A stretch of DNA of 64,000 nt. Source: Arcuatula senhousia. Its lineage: Eukaryota > Mollusca > Bivalvia > Mytilida > Mytilidae. Position numbers and translations under genes: made by a program. This document shows, one piece after another, positions 51,552-61,422 of the stretch (position 1 is its first letter; each line of letters starts with the position of its first letter). The DNA lies in NCBI GenBank assembly GCA_963971305.1, contig OZ020305.1, forward strand, positions 41,241,717 through 41,305,716. Reading direction: 5' to 3'. The notes beneath the pieces were generated by a model. It saw only the letters and a program-made list of their open reading frames with translations, searched no databases and was not told the origin of the DNA.

Positions 51552-52002
51552 GGTACGAGACCACATTTAATTTTCCCTCTTTGTTCAATAAAAGAAAATT
51601 TCATTTTAAAAAAAATGCACCTGCTCAAACCAAATAATTTTAAACACACTTTCTCATTACCACAATTGCAAACAAATAATGCAACAAATTCTCCTTTCAC
51701 AGATATCAAACTTTTTTGACAGTTGAAAATTCTGGGGTCCTAGAGGGGATAAAATCTGAGAGCTTCCGAAAAGCAAAACTCCCCCCTTTTTGTGCAATAA
51801 AGAGTTACCTTTCCTAATTGAATTTGGATTTTTAAGGATGTCATTAAATTTCTTCATTACTGTGACATCAATTTGAGACCAAAATCAACCTCTAAAAGTG
51901 AATAGAACACACACACACAATACTTGTTCATAGGTACTATTTTTAATAGAACTATATTCGTGGACAACGAAAATCCAAGGGCGATAATTGTGTACTCGTA
52001 CC
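51552..52002. mobile_element. M element, last copy of the array
   Basis: It matches the interior M copies, including T at the two positions where the first copy differs. Its right end runs into CTTAGTCGCC of family X instead of TATTAACC of S. This is the right border of the whole array. Confidence 0.75.
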
Positions 52003-52631
52003 CTTAGTCGCCTCTTTCGACAAGCTAGGCTCTGCTGCGGGCCTATTCGCCACCTGGGCCCCGCACAGGACTACCATATCTGTAGGTAGAAGGGGGTTTA
52101 ATAAGTTATCTATGTGATAGCTGACAGCAAACCCCCAGTTACCAAGATAACTCTTAATACCTGATGTAATTGAGAGTTTCGTCCAGAAAACCCCCATATA
52201 GCTGCCAGTAAACCCCTATTATCTGAGGTATCCTATAGATACCAAGGTTTTGGTTAAAATGTCGTTCCATACAACAGTATGATGAAGCTTCACTGTACAA
52301 CACAAGCATTTACGGTGTATGTATGCCTTTAGAAACAACCAAAATGTGTAGTTATATATGAAAATCGGTAGAAATCAAGGACTCATCTGTAGAAAACACA
52401 GTAAAGAACATACCTGATCGGTAGAAAACCAGGACATATCAAATTTCTTAAACCTGTTAGTTATATGAAAAAGCAAATGGCTCTTTTACAAATAAACGAT
52501 CATTTATTGCATATTCTCCCATAGGATGTTTTCAAATGTTAAGAATATAAGCGTTATTTTTCATATTTCTAAAAAACCAATCGGTAGAAAACAAGGATCA
52601 TAGGTAGAAAACAAGCAGAAAAATCGGTAAA

Positions 52632-52666
52632 AAACATGTTGTCGCAGGACAAGTATAACGACCGTG
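52632..52666 (-). repeat. Right terminal inverted repeat of Y
   Basis: Perfect inverse of 16388-16422, ending ...CGACCGTG, followed by TTACT at 52667-52671. Unlike the left arm, it is uninterrupted and runs into further TTTTCTACC[GT]AT motifs read on the minus strand. Confidence 0.9.
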
Positions 52667-52671
52667 TTACT

Positions 52672-53143
52672 ACAAATCTGCCGTGAGGCGAGTTCTCACT
52701 GTTATTTAGTTCTTGCATATAGTGTTCTCGTTGCATGCGTTCACGTTTGTCTTTTGTTTGTATTAGTCTTGGTTTTGTATTTTCCAGACTACTACCTGAT
52801 TTCCTGATTTTGATATTCGGATATCAGGTTAACATGGGTTACGAGTATTTCAGTTGTTTAAATTGAAAACCAGCTCTGCCATAAACTTTATTTATTAGTC
52901 TATGTGTTTATTATTTAAAATTTTGAATTAATAAATTTAAACTTTTACTTTGATGAATAATGTTTGAATTTATATATTCAAAATTTGATTAAAACAGATG
53001 TAGAAATTTTTCGGGATGATAATTTTCACTTGATTCTTAGGTAAATATCTCGCATGGGGATAAAAAGTGATGGACAAAAGCTATGTTGCATTGAGGGGTC
53101 CTCGACCATGTTACCGCCACGTACAGAAGCCGAAAAGTTTTAA
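52672..53143. other. Non-coding interval between Y and the fold-back element
   Basis: AT-rich and without gene features. It lies directly outside the TTACT duplication of Y. Confidence 0.5.
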
Positions 53144-53877
53144 CACAGCGCATTTAAGGCAGAATATGACTGTATTCGGCCATAAAACTCGTTCCATCAA
53201 CCAGATGTAAAATATAACTCATCAAAATCAATGAAGTAATTTAGGCGATGAACATGAAAAGGATGATAAAATGAACATGAAATGAGGATGTTTATGTGAA
53301 AGTTTAAGGTATTTGAGTTATATTGACATGGGCCGAAATGATTTAGGGACGAAAGGGGAGAAATCCTGAGACGAAAGTTTCGACTCAAAAGTTCTGGGGC
53401 AAGCCGGGGTCACAGCTTCAAAATTTTTATCTTAAAACGATTGTCATATTATATTCTAACGAAATACTGCCGTGCCTTGATCTCTTGCACATACAATTTT
53501 GAAAAAAATGAGAATTTATTGTTCAAATTAGCGAGTCCGAGCCTAGCTGTTGACAATTTATGCTAATCATATTATTTGTCTACCAAACACACTGTTTGCA
53601 CGGCAATATTACGTTAGAATGTAATATGGCAATCTTTTTAGATAAAAAATTTGAAGCTGTGACCCCGGCATGCCCCAGAACTTTTAAGTCGAAACTTTCG
53701 GCCCAGGATTTCGTCCCTATCGTCCCTAAGATATTTCGCCCCATATAAAAATAACACAAATATCTATAAATTTCACATATATTATTTAATTGATATTGAC
53801 GGGTCTTATTTCACATCTGGTTGACGGAAAGAGTTATATGGCCAAATACAGTCATGTTCTGCCTTAAATGCGCTGTG
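53144..53877. mobile_element. Fold-back element with long inverted arms
   Basis: The left arm (53144-53475) and right arm (53598-53877) are inverted copies of one another around a 122-bp spacer. Termini are CACAGCGCATTTAAGGCAGAA and its inverse. Matching internal blocks include ACTGTATT[CT]GGCCATA, CCAGATGT, GAAAGTTTCGACT and CCGGGGTCACAGCTTC. The left arm is longer because 48 bases (53243-53290), identical to part of family X at 18403-18450, interrupt it. No target duplication longer than about 2 bp (AA) was evident. The 62-63-codon frames inside it are shadows of the repeat. Confidence 0.8.
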
Positions 53878-55802
53878 AAACTAGATGATTGTTTGGCGAA
53901 TTGGGCATCACTCCTTTTGTGTATAATATTTTATCGTTTTTGTAACATGGCTTATATTTTCCTAATGCACCTAATTTAGATATTATCAAGTATAACGTAT
54001 CAACATATAACATGCAGATATCCATATTACCTGCTTTGATTTTTTTCGAAATAGAAGGTGTCACAATCCCTAAATGCAATAGTAAACCTCCCTTAGTTGT
54101 TAGTTACATTATGTAAAAATCTGGTTGGTCACTCATGATGTCCAACTAAAGTAATTGTCTGAAAAAATACATGTCAAGACAAACTATTAATTCATGTTTG
54201 GCCATTTGATTTTTTTTCTCGACAACAAGAATTTAGAGATATTGAAAATCTGATTGAAATATAAAGACTGGGATATTTACAATTAATCTAATAAAAAAAA
54301 ACTTTGACCCCTTGAAACGATACAAAATACTGAAAAAGCCCACGTTTTAACATTTTGTTGATAGACTTCCAATAGGAGCTCATTGGACAAACATTATCAA
54401 AATTAGTAGAAAAAAATACATTGTACATTAGTTTTGCCAATACATCCTATTTTTTCCTTTTTTTCTGAAACTGTACAACATATTGATCTTATTAACGGAT
54501 ACGAAATTTCTATGGACGATGACATCGCCATAAGTAATACGACCGATTATAGTTGTGGCCGTTTAACAAGAGTGTCCAAAAAAAAATCACCCTTTGCCTA
54601 AGTTGTATAATTTTTGATGTTATGCAACGCGTTTGATTATAGTCACAGAACCCATCTATGTTTAAGGTTTTATCAATGTCTTTTGGACATTTATCAAATA
54701 TTGTTTAGATGTAAGGGATGTATATTTTGTGCATTTGCCAGTTTTAGTTATCCGAGGACTAAAGCATACCTTAATTATTTTTAGTTAATTGCGGGTGGCA
54801 TTTTCTTATTAACATTTCACATGTTAAAATGTCAAAATTACTCAAACTTAGTTGATAAATATATTTCAGTTGTTGTGAAGTCGTGATAATCAATATTAAA
54901 ACAAATACTCTGCAATACTAGAAAGCAACGAACATTAAAAAAAAAAATCATACAATTAGATTGCATTCAACTGATTCATCATGTAAAACTTAAATAACTA
55001 TCGACTGTATGTTAGCAATTTGACATATATACTTGTTGTCGTCACTCAAGAATTTTTACGGAAGACATCATGTGCTTTAAGACAAAAACATGATTTCTCT
55101 CACTCAGATTCACAGATGTTGGTTTGACTTAAATGTTTAAGTATTGTAGTCCTTTACCAGATTTGACTCAATCGTTTGCAATCTTTAATTTCTCCGATAT
55201 GTCTTCCTTGTTATATGTCTTTTCTCTTGGATATTTAAGATTGATCCTCCATGTTCAGTTAATTTGTTAATATACATTTTTTATTGCAACGTTATGGGTT
55301 TGTAGCTTTAGCAAGCAGGAACTGCTAACTCTTCCAGTGTACCTATTCGGATTTAAGACTTTTGATTGACCCATTAGTACAGTTTTGCTTCTCACAATAT
55401 GAATAAAAACATCTATATTTCTTGGTAAAATGAATGGTTATAATGGTACTTTAACCCTACGACTAGAAAGAAACTATAGTAAAGTACAAATAAGATAGAT
55501 ATGTATTGTACATGAGCTTGTGTAAAATTCTGTTTGTTTTTGGTTGTGGTGCTGAACAAAATTTTAAACAGATGGAATTAATAGTTAAATCAAAAGTAAC
55601 AGAGAATAAATTAATGTTATGTTTTTTGTAAGCATCTGATTTACAAATAAACTGACTCAGACTGGCTATCATTAGAATGCCTTTTGAGAATTTTAATTTT
55701 CAGATTTTGCGTCTTGCATTTTTATTTCATAATTCACCATAGCCATCACATCAAAATCATACGGTTGCTCTCTAATAGCATCGGGGTAATTGTTTTATAC
55801 AG
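53878..55802. other. AT-rich non-coding stretch
   Basis: No gene supported. 54600-54655 resembles 15160-15215 (shared dispersed repeat fragment). Short frames on both strands are unremarkable. Confidence 0.5.
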
Positions 55803-55899
55803 ACAAAGGTGTCACTCATATCCCAAGTCTCCCATATTCCGACTTGAGCCTCCCTGGAAGAGGTGGGAGACGGTTGGTGTCTCCTGCAGTGAAACGAAG
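55803..55899 (+). other. Candidate isolated exon (weak)
   Basis: A patch richer in GC than its surroundings is preceded by TTGTTTTATACAG (acceptor-like) and followed by CGAAG|GTAATC (donor-like). Between them one plus-strand frame reads through 31 codons with many Pro, Ser, Gly and Arg residues. The minus strand is also open over 55772-55972, with its own acceptor-like CTTTTCTTGTAG, so strand and reality are both unsure. I recognise no domain. It could equally be a fragment of a repeat. Confidence 0.2.
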
Positions 55900-57546
55900 G
55901 TAATCTAGACGGGTCTACAAGAAAAGCTAACTCTGGCGAGGGGTTCGATGAGCTGGACGACTCATGGCACATATAGCCTGGTTTTTCATTATGGTGCTAG
56001 TGGGTTCACCCCATAGATACCCATTCGATTTTGATATGCTTTTCTAAAAAAAAACCCACAGCTTCAACATAGTTATAAGGTTTGCAATAAATTATTCCAC
56101 GAAAACAAAGGTCAAAGTGTGTCATTCTTAGAAGCACCAACATCTGGAGATCTTAATGGCTCATATTCAGAAGGCGAGACTTAAACCTATAGAGGAATAG
56201 TGTCATCTACAAAAACACCAAGGAGTTGTTTGGAGCTAACTAATATACCTCTGTTCGAGAGTAATGTTTTTGTCCTTGTACTTAATCAGGTTCAGTCGGC
56301 GAACATTTTTAATGCAAGTCTATTTTTCTTTTAATATTCCAAATAAGCACCAAAGCCTTGGATTAAGTAGTACAATTATCCGATTCCTAGATTCATTTCC
56401 GCGTTTGAAGCTTACTAAAAGTTTTTATAAGCTAAATGATAGATGAAAGTGTCAACATTTAAGAGTACAAAATCCTAGAAAATGTATTATAACACTCGGA
56501 ACGTAAACATAATGACCGTCTGGATTGGATAACGACTCGTACTTCAAGACGTCTAGTTAGACCATAACGGAAAGTGATATATCTGTATTATAGTTAATTG
56601 TTAGACAGATGATTCCTGTATTTTCTAATCTTCTATTTTGTTTATGGCTGATATCTAGCGTCTAAGATATTTTAGGTGTTTACAGCTGCTTAGGAAAAAA
56701 ATATGTAGAAGAAAAAATTGAAACAAAAAATAAATAAAATCACTGATGTATATTCAGCTGTTTTAAGTTTATAGCAAATATTATCTTAAATTTGAAATCT
56801 CATTGACACTGTTTTTAGAACAGATGATTAATAGGCAGCAAGCACTTTTGCAAAGAAGTAATTTTAGATATGAGTACTGTAATGATAATTGTATGTAACA
56901 ATATTGATAAATGAGAATGATTTCAGTAATTGCTTGCTCATAGCCTTTAATGCTTGACCAATTTTTGACACTAAAATTTTTATTCCAAACTCAAAACTTT
57001 AAAACCCTTTTTTGATACATTAAATAACGCATCTGTCTACTTTGCATATTTTGGGCTTTCTCGTGACAATATTTACAAACAGTAAAATTTTGCTCTAAAT
57101 TGAGGAAAGAACTATGTCAACCAATACCAGATTATTGTTCAGTCTCAAAAAGTGACGTATTTACTAAGGCGAAACAAACTGTTATATGTGTTTCTGGTTA
57201 CATGTCTAAAAAATATATAGGTCGGTAGGTGGGTAATTATTGTTTACCTTGAATTAAAAGGTGGAAGATACGTTTATGTATTAAGTTTAACGATGCTTAA
57301 AACAAAAATGCCAATAAAAAGGCTATGGTCAGCATGAAAGAAATATAGGGCAAGCAGGGAAACCAGAAACGCACATATTTTTTATTTGGACTAACCATAG
57401 GAGGAGCATGAAGTAGTTCTTTCATTGCTTTAAAATGTAATATCTACCTTTTAGTTTGGAAATACAGTATCGCACCAAGGGTCAACTGACCACTGCTTGA
57501 GAAAAATCGTGGTATTTCATTAATTTTCTGTAATAATGACCATAAT
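55900..57546. other. AT-rich interval downstream of the receptor gene
   Basis: No coding or RNA gene recognised. The right part may include 3' UTR sequence of the receptor, which is transcribed leftwards, if a more distal polyadenylation site is used (a second AATAAA, minus strand, lies near 57380). Confidence 0.45.
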
Positions 57547-57552
57547 TTTATT
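57547..57552 (-). terminator. Possible polyadenylation signal of the receptor gene
   Basis: AATAAA on the minus strand, about 130 bases past the stop codon, is the nearest canonical signal downstream of the receptor frame. Such hexamers are frequent in AT-rich DNA. Confidence 0.35.
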
Positions 57553-57684
57553 CATACTCATGTGTTTTCCATTATAAACACAAATACAAATTGTATAATT
57601 AAATAATAATTTTTAAATCTAAACTTAAGAGTAAAGTTTATATATAAAAATCACACCATTTTGGTAGTAGTAGTAAATGAAGAC

Positions 57685-58857
57685 TTAAACCGACGTTGGA
57701 CGTTGGTTACCGTTCAGATAAACTAACGGCACGTTACCAGCAGTGTCTTTTGTATCTCCAGACGAACAATAGACATTAAAATTGTAAGAGTCAAATTGTG
57801 ATTTCATTTTCAACAATCTTTTAAAAGCTTGTCTAAATTCTCTATTGTAATAAGCATAAATAATTGGATTCAAGCAAGAGTTAAAATATCCTATCCAGAA
57901 CAATATCTTCCCTAAAATTGGCGGGTAAGGACAGTGTTCTTGACAAATACTTGTTATTAGATACCACGAGAAAAATGGAAAGAAACACAGTATAAAAACT
58001 CCCATTATAATCCCAAGTGTCTTTGCTGCTTTGTGTTCTCGTTTCATTGTCTTCCGGTCGGAAATATCGCGAGAATTTCTCCCACCGTATATGTTGTTCG
58101 ATTTATTTGAGCACAAGCTTGCAGAACGAATATGTTTCTCCTGTTTTCGTGCTTCTATGAAAATTCTTATGTACACAAACACCATTATCGTACATGGAAT
58201 CCAAAAGGAAACACTTGACGAAATAATAGCATATAGATGATTGACACGAAACATGCATTCGTTCGGATTATTCTTCAAATTTATTTCGTTTTTCTTAGTT
58301 GTGTACAGTTGTGAATGAATTGGAATATATGATATAAGCAAAGACGCAATCCATGTTATGGCTATCATCGACAAAGCTCGAAATTTTGTCATTTTTCTCT
58401 CATATTTCAAAGGTTTCATAATTGCGATATAACGATCCATACTTATACAGCAAAGATGTAAAATGGAACTTGTACTAAAGAGAACATCATTTGCGTTAAA
58501 AATGTCACACATAAACGAACCAAATATCCACTTGTTGCTAATTTCTATACTTGCATTAAACGGCATCACCGTGACGGCAACGAGAATATCAGCGAACGCC
58601 AAAGAGACGATGAAATAATTGGTCACTCTGGACCTTAGTCGTTCGAATTTAACAACACTTCCAATAACGAGCAAATTTCCAACAACGGCTATACACATTA
58701 TAAGTATCATCACAGTTGATTTGAGCACCAGTACAAACAAGTCCAAAGATGAGTTCATAGGTTCCGTAACTCCCAGACTATCATTAGATATATTCCCACT
58801 GAGCTGTAACAGTAGAGCCATTTCCTCTGGTTGAAGTGACATTCTTGATTTCAACAT
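57685..58857 (-). CDS. Biogenic amine GPCR, octopamine-beta-like
   Basis: A complete 390-residue class A receptor in a single exon, predicted to act at the plasma membrane. Family marks: N61 in TM1 (1.50), D90 in TM2 (2.50), C117 (3.25) with C201 for the extracellular disulfide, D124 (3.32) which binds the amine, DRY at 141-143, W169 in TM4, Ser213/214/217 in TM5 for catechol/phenol hydroxyls, and NPIIY at 330-334. The stretches around STSSILHLCCISMDRY and SSSVSFWIP resemble insect beta-type octopamine receptors, which usually couple to Gs and cAMP; ligand and coupling here are inferred. The N-terminus has three N-glycosylation sequons (N22, N25, N35). The C-terminus ends TSV, a class I PDZ ligand. 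Odd point: the TM6 CWxP motif reads CFFP (residues 291-294), with Phe at the toggle position. A stop codon lies in frame 12 codons upstream of Met1; Met6 and Met13 are alternative starts. D1-like dopamine or 5-HT receptor identity is less likely. Confidence 0.93.
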   Translation of the reverse strand: MLKSRMSLQPEEMALLLQLSGNISNDSLGVTEPMNSSLDLFVLVLKSTVMILIMCIAVVGNLLVIGSVVKFERLRSRVTNYFIVSLAFADILVAVTVMPFNASIEISNKWIFGSFMCDIFNANDVLFSTSSILHLCCISMDRYIAIMKPLKYERKMTKFRALSMIAITWIASLLISYIPIHSQLYTTKKNEINLKNNPNECMFRVNHLYAIISSSVSFWIPCTIMVFVYIRIFIEARKQEKHIRSASLCSNKSNNIYGGRNSRDISDRKTMKREHKAAKTLGIIMGVFILCFFPFFSWYLITSICQEHCPYPPILGKILFWIGYFNSCLNPIIYAYYNREFRQAFKRLLKMKSQFDSYNFNVYCSSGDTKDTAGNVPLVYLNGNQRPTSV

Positions 58858-58898
58858 CGTTCGTTCACTCGATCCAGATAAAATCCAATTTTAATCGA

Positions 58899-58916
58899 TC
58901 TGATGGAGGAAAAAAT
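58899..58916 (-). promoter_or_regulatory. Possible 3' splice site in the 5' UTR of the receptor
   Basis: Read on the minus strand, a pyrimidine run TTTTTTCCTCCATCAG ends about 42 bases before the start codon. It would make a good acceptor for an intron in the 5' UTR, leaving the coding part intronless. No matching donor was identified. Confidence 0.3.
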
Positions 58917-60592
58917 CATTTCATAATGCTGCAAAGTTGTTCTATTCTGTCATCTCCTGGAAAGAAAGGATAAGAAACGTCAGTCATGCAACGATAAACT
59001 GTCAAAACAAAAACAATATAGACATGTCATGAAGCCAAGCAATTTTCTAAATTCAGCATCGTGGAATAAAACCGTTCAGCATGTTCAAAGATGTAAAACA
59101 AAACAGATTGATTCAAATTAAAAGCGATGACGACCGCATGAATATTGACTGTCATACTACGGTCAGGTTAATTTGATTAGGTATAAAGAAAAAACCATGA
59201 CAAACTCATGTCTGTATTTATTAAAATCTCAGTTGTTTTTGTTGATCGAAATGGAAGCAATTTACTCATCCTAGCCAATAAATTGAACTATCTTTCAGAT
59301 TTATTTTTTGGAATATTTGAGAGATACAGAGAGTGAAAACAACACATCACTTAAGTATTCTTCGATGTGTCGCCATAAAGTTGATAAAATCACAGAGACT
59401 CCTACAATTTTAGAATAACAAATTACGCCTCCCGAATAAGTAAACAGCTGACTAAAAAAACAACACTTAAATATAGAGGAATTAGGAAACGAAAATAGAA
59501 ACAAAGACAACAAATTAAATAGTTATTTATCAAATTTTATGGAAAATTGAATTCTCCCCAGTACGATAACTTCTTGCTTTAAGTGTTTCGTGTGACGCAA
59601 GTCGTTAATTTTAATTAACTTAACCAAAACGTTCCAAAAGCTACTTAAAGAAATATCATTCTCTTTAAAAATATGCACTAAACGGAGAAAAAACAAAAGC
59701 ATGTAGTAGAATACCTTGGAGCCAAGCTAATCATAATAGTTTGGAAATTCTGAAAATATATACTAGTATATAATAAATGGTGTATCGTATTCCTTTGAGA
59801 AATCTTAAACCTATAAAAAAGAAATTTACTGCAAACGGAACGATCATTTGTCTTTATTTAACTATGACATTTGACAAATAGAATATTTGTTTAAACATGA
59901 AATTTATACTCATATAAAAAAGAACTAACAATTTTTCATTTCAAATGATACGTTTTTAGTTCATGCTAAAAAACTGCATATTCAGCACATTTTTATCATA
60001 TAAATGAAATAAAGAAAAAAACTAAACGAATATTTATTCCATTTATTTCATTCTTTAATTTCAGACGATTTAGTTGAATAAAAATTCATGAATATCTCAT
60101 TTATTAACCTTTACATTTATATTGGAAATTATTTTCAGGGACACGACTAAAATCGTTTTGGTTGCGATGATTGACCAAGGTTATATGATTTTTATTTTAA
60201 ATATAATGTTTCACAATTAAACTGTTAGTTGTGTGTAACTGAGTGAAATGTCTCATCGAGAAATAAAATTTTATTTGCGGGATACCAGCATACAAACCAT
60301 TAGATCACACCAGAGATATTAATCATATCGAATATTTATACAGAATACCGCAAAACAATGATATCAAATGATACTTTTAAGTGTCTATTCCACATAATGA
60401 TCAGGCAGTTGGTGACGCATTGAAATATTTTAATTGTTGGTTAAACTGCATTCATTTTACCATTAAAACAAACACAGGGAATTTTTTACATTTGACAAAT
60501 ATAGTAGGTGTCTATATATCATTTGGCGGGTTAATATGTAGTGGAAAAATGGCTGAATATTTCTCGTACTTTGTCACTGTACAATTCAACTA
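58917..60592. other. AT-rich interval upstream of the receptor gene
   Basis: Probably contains the promoter and any 5' UTR exon of the receptor, but I could not single out a core promoter. Short palindromes such as TATACTAGTATA near 59760 are not clearly functional. Confidence 0.45.
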
Positions 60593-60594
60593 TA

Positions 60595-61422
60595 CTGAGT
60601 GACATTAAAAACGCAACACTTAAATTTCCGAAATATTTTTGATATATGCTAAAGTTTCATAAATTGGAAAAGATAGATGTGTTTTTTACCAATAAGTAAC
60701 CAATCGATACATTCAGTGATTTTTAAACTTTCGTTCCAACAGTACCCCCGTACAAAGGCACGAAATTTTTGTTTCGACATGCAGACATGCATGAATAGCT
60801 TCAATAAAAGTCCGTTTGTTAACCTTAACTTACGGTTACAAAAATCCCATCCTAAGTTTTCAAGTTCTTTTCGACACAAATTTGATAATGCCAAGGTTTT
60901 CAGACAACTAGCGACATGAGATTTTGCCAATGATCCAAGGAGGGATATCATGGCGTGTAATTGCTCATCGAATGAATTATGCACAATAGACAATTACTCG
61001 CTTGTCCCCAAACAACATTATCAGACGGGTTCAGTAAACGACAGATCACGTCTAAAAAGACAACTCAAACAAGCTGTAAGAAGACGCCAACAACCGTCGG
61101 TCACGCTTCAACGGCTAGAAATTGCCCTACAAGATTTCACAAGAACCAATTCGTCGTTTTATCCGATCAATGACACGAAGTTGTCGCGCATGCGTTGCAG
61201 AAGATGGTGTCACATTCGCTTATGACTGTGGGAAATTTAGATTTGACTGTAAAAACTTTTTGAACCGTTGTACAGAAAAGAATTAACATTAAATTTAAAC
61301 GCTTGCGTCAATTTGTTGCTATTGTTCAGAAGATTTGAAAATACCAGTTGTTTTAGTGATGTTGTTTCTATACAAAAAAATATGTATGTAAATACTAGTG
61401 TTGCGTTTTCATTGTAGATCAG
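60595..61422 (+). mobile_element. Decayed Tc1/mariner element
   Basis: 828 bp flanked by TA (60593-60594 and 61423-61424). Imperfect inverted ends share CTGA...AAAACGCAACACT. The interior carries a short plus-strand remnant (60950-61225) whose residues around QTGSVNDRSR match the N-terminal helix-turn-helix region of Tc1-type transposases, where a Q-T-G-S-V-x-D-R phrase is typical. Reading frames then break and the catalytic DDE/D part is not recognisable. The element is also much shorter than a usual 1.3-1.6-kb full copy. It should be inactive, though possibly mobilisable through its ends. The 114-codon minus-strand frame at 60649-60993 is a shadow. Confidence 0.75.
60950..61225 (+). pseudogene. 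Tc1/mariner transposase remnant (N-terminal part)
   Basis: This 91-codon frame covers what looks like the end of the first DNA-binding helix-turn-helix and the linker, including YQTGSVNDRSRLKRQ. The remaining part is out of register or lost, and no catalytic Asp residues can be placed. The assignment rests on the QTGSVNDR phrase and on the TA-flanked inverted repeats around it. Confidence 0.5.

Larger units (their letters stand above)
18777..52002. repeat. 33.2-kb macrosatellite of alternating M (451 bp) and S (1,298 bp)
   Basis: The period is 1,749 bp. M copies start at 18777, 20526, 22275, 24024, 25773, 27522, 29271, 31020, 32769, 34518, 36267, 38016, 39765, 42807, 44556, 46305, 48054, 49803 and 51552 (19 copies); there are 19 S copies, and one M is missing at 41510-41513. 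The array starts and ends with M and is bracketed by CTTA (18773-18776 and 52003-52006). By eye the units are almost identical. The differences I found are A18832 and C19040 in the first M and T47824 in one S. No unit contains a convincing gene; the recurring 66- and 69-codon minus-strand frames overlap in different frames within M. Copy number in the real genome may differ if the assembly collapsed or expanded the repeat. Confidence 0.95.
18365..52075 (-). mobile_element. Dispersed repeat family X, copy 3, split by the macrosatellite
   Basis: The two halves, 18365-18776 and 52003-52075, together make one X copy in reverse orientation to those at 7139 and 15450. The left half begins GAGTGAGTGAGTTGGTG and includes TTTTACGTCCAGG and the block at 18403-18450. 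The right half holds CGACAAGCTAGGC and CCACCTGGGCCCCGCAC. The 8-bp duplication ATATCTGT flanks the whole at 18357-18364 and 52076-52083. X therefore inserted into Y first, and the array later interrupted X at CTTA. Confidence 0.75.
16388..52666. mobile_element. Outer inverted-repeat DNA element Y, enlarged by nested insertions
   Basis: Both ends share perfect 35-bp terminal inverted repeats starting CACGGTCGTTATACTTGTCC and are bordered by the 5-bp duplication TTACT (16383-16387 and 52667-52671). Similarity resumes farther in: 17560-17676 plus 18157-18215 on the left match the reverse complement of about 52106-52285 on the right. Without later insertions Y would be only about 1.7 kb, with no transposase coding seen, so it is a non-autonomous element. 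The outer arms carry scattered copies of TTTTCTACCGAT, often after GTCCTGG. These subterminal repeats may be transposase-binding sites. The superfamily is not clear: CAC-type ends with a 5-bp duplication recall Transib/RAG-like elements, but the terminal heptamer does not match theirs. Confidence 0.75.

Noticed and set aside
18777..52002. CRISPR-like or other prokaryotic repeat array
   Set aside because: Repeat units are 1.7 kb, spacers are identical rather than unique, and the surroundings are clearly animal nuclear DNA.
18777..52002. rDNA, histone or other tandem gene cluster
   Set aside because: No rRNA-like or histone-like sequence is present in the 1,749-bp unit, and no frame exceeds about 70 codons.
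58031..58834. Plus-strand frames of 69-71 codons opposite the receptor
   Set aside because: They are shadows of the receptor coding sequence on the other strand.
60649..60993. 114-codon minus-strand frame as a gene
   Set aside because: It lies inside the Tc1/mariner relic opposite the transposase remnant and has no recognisable features.
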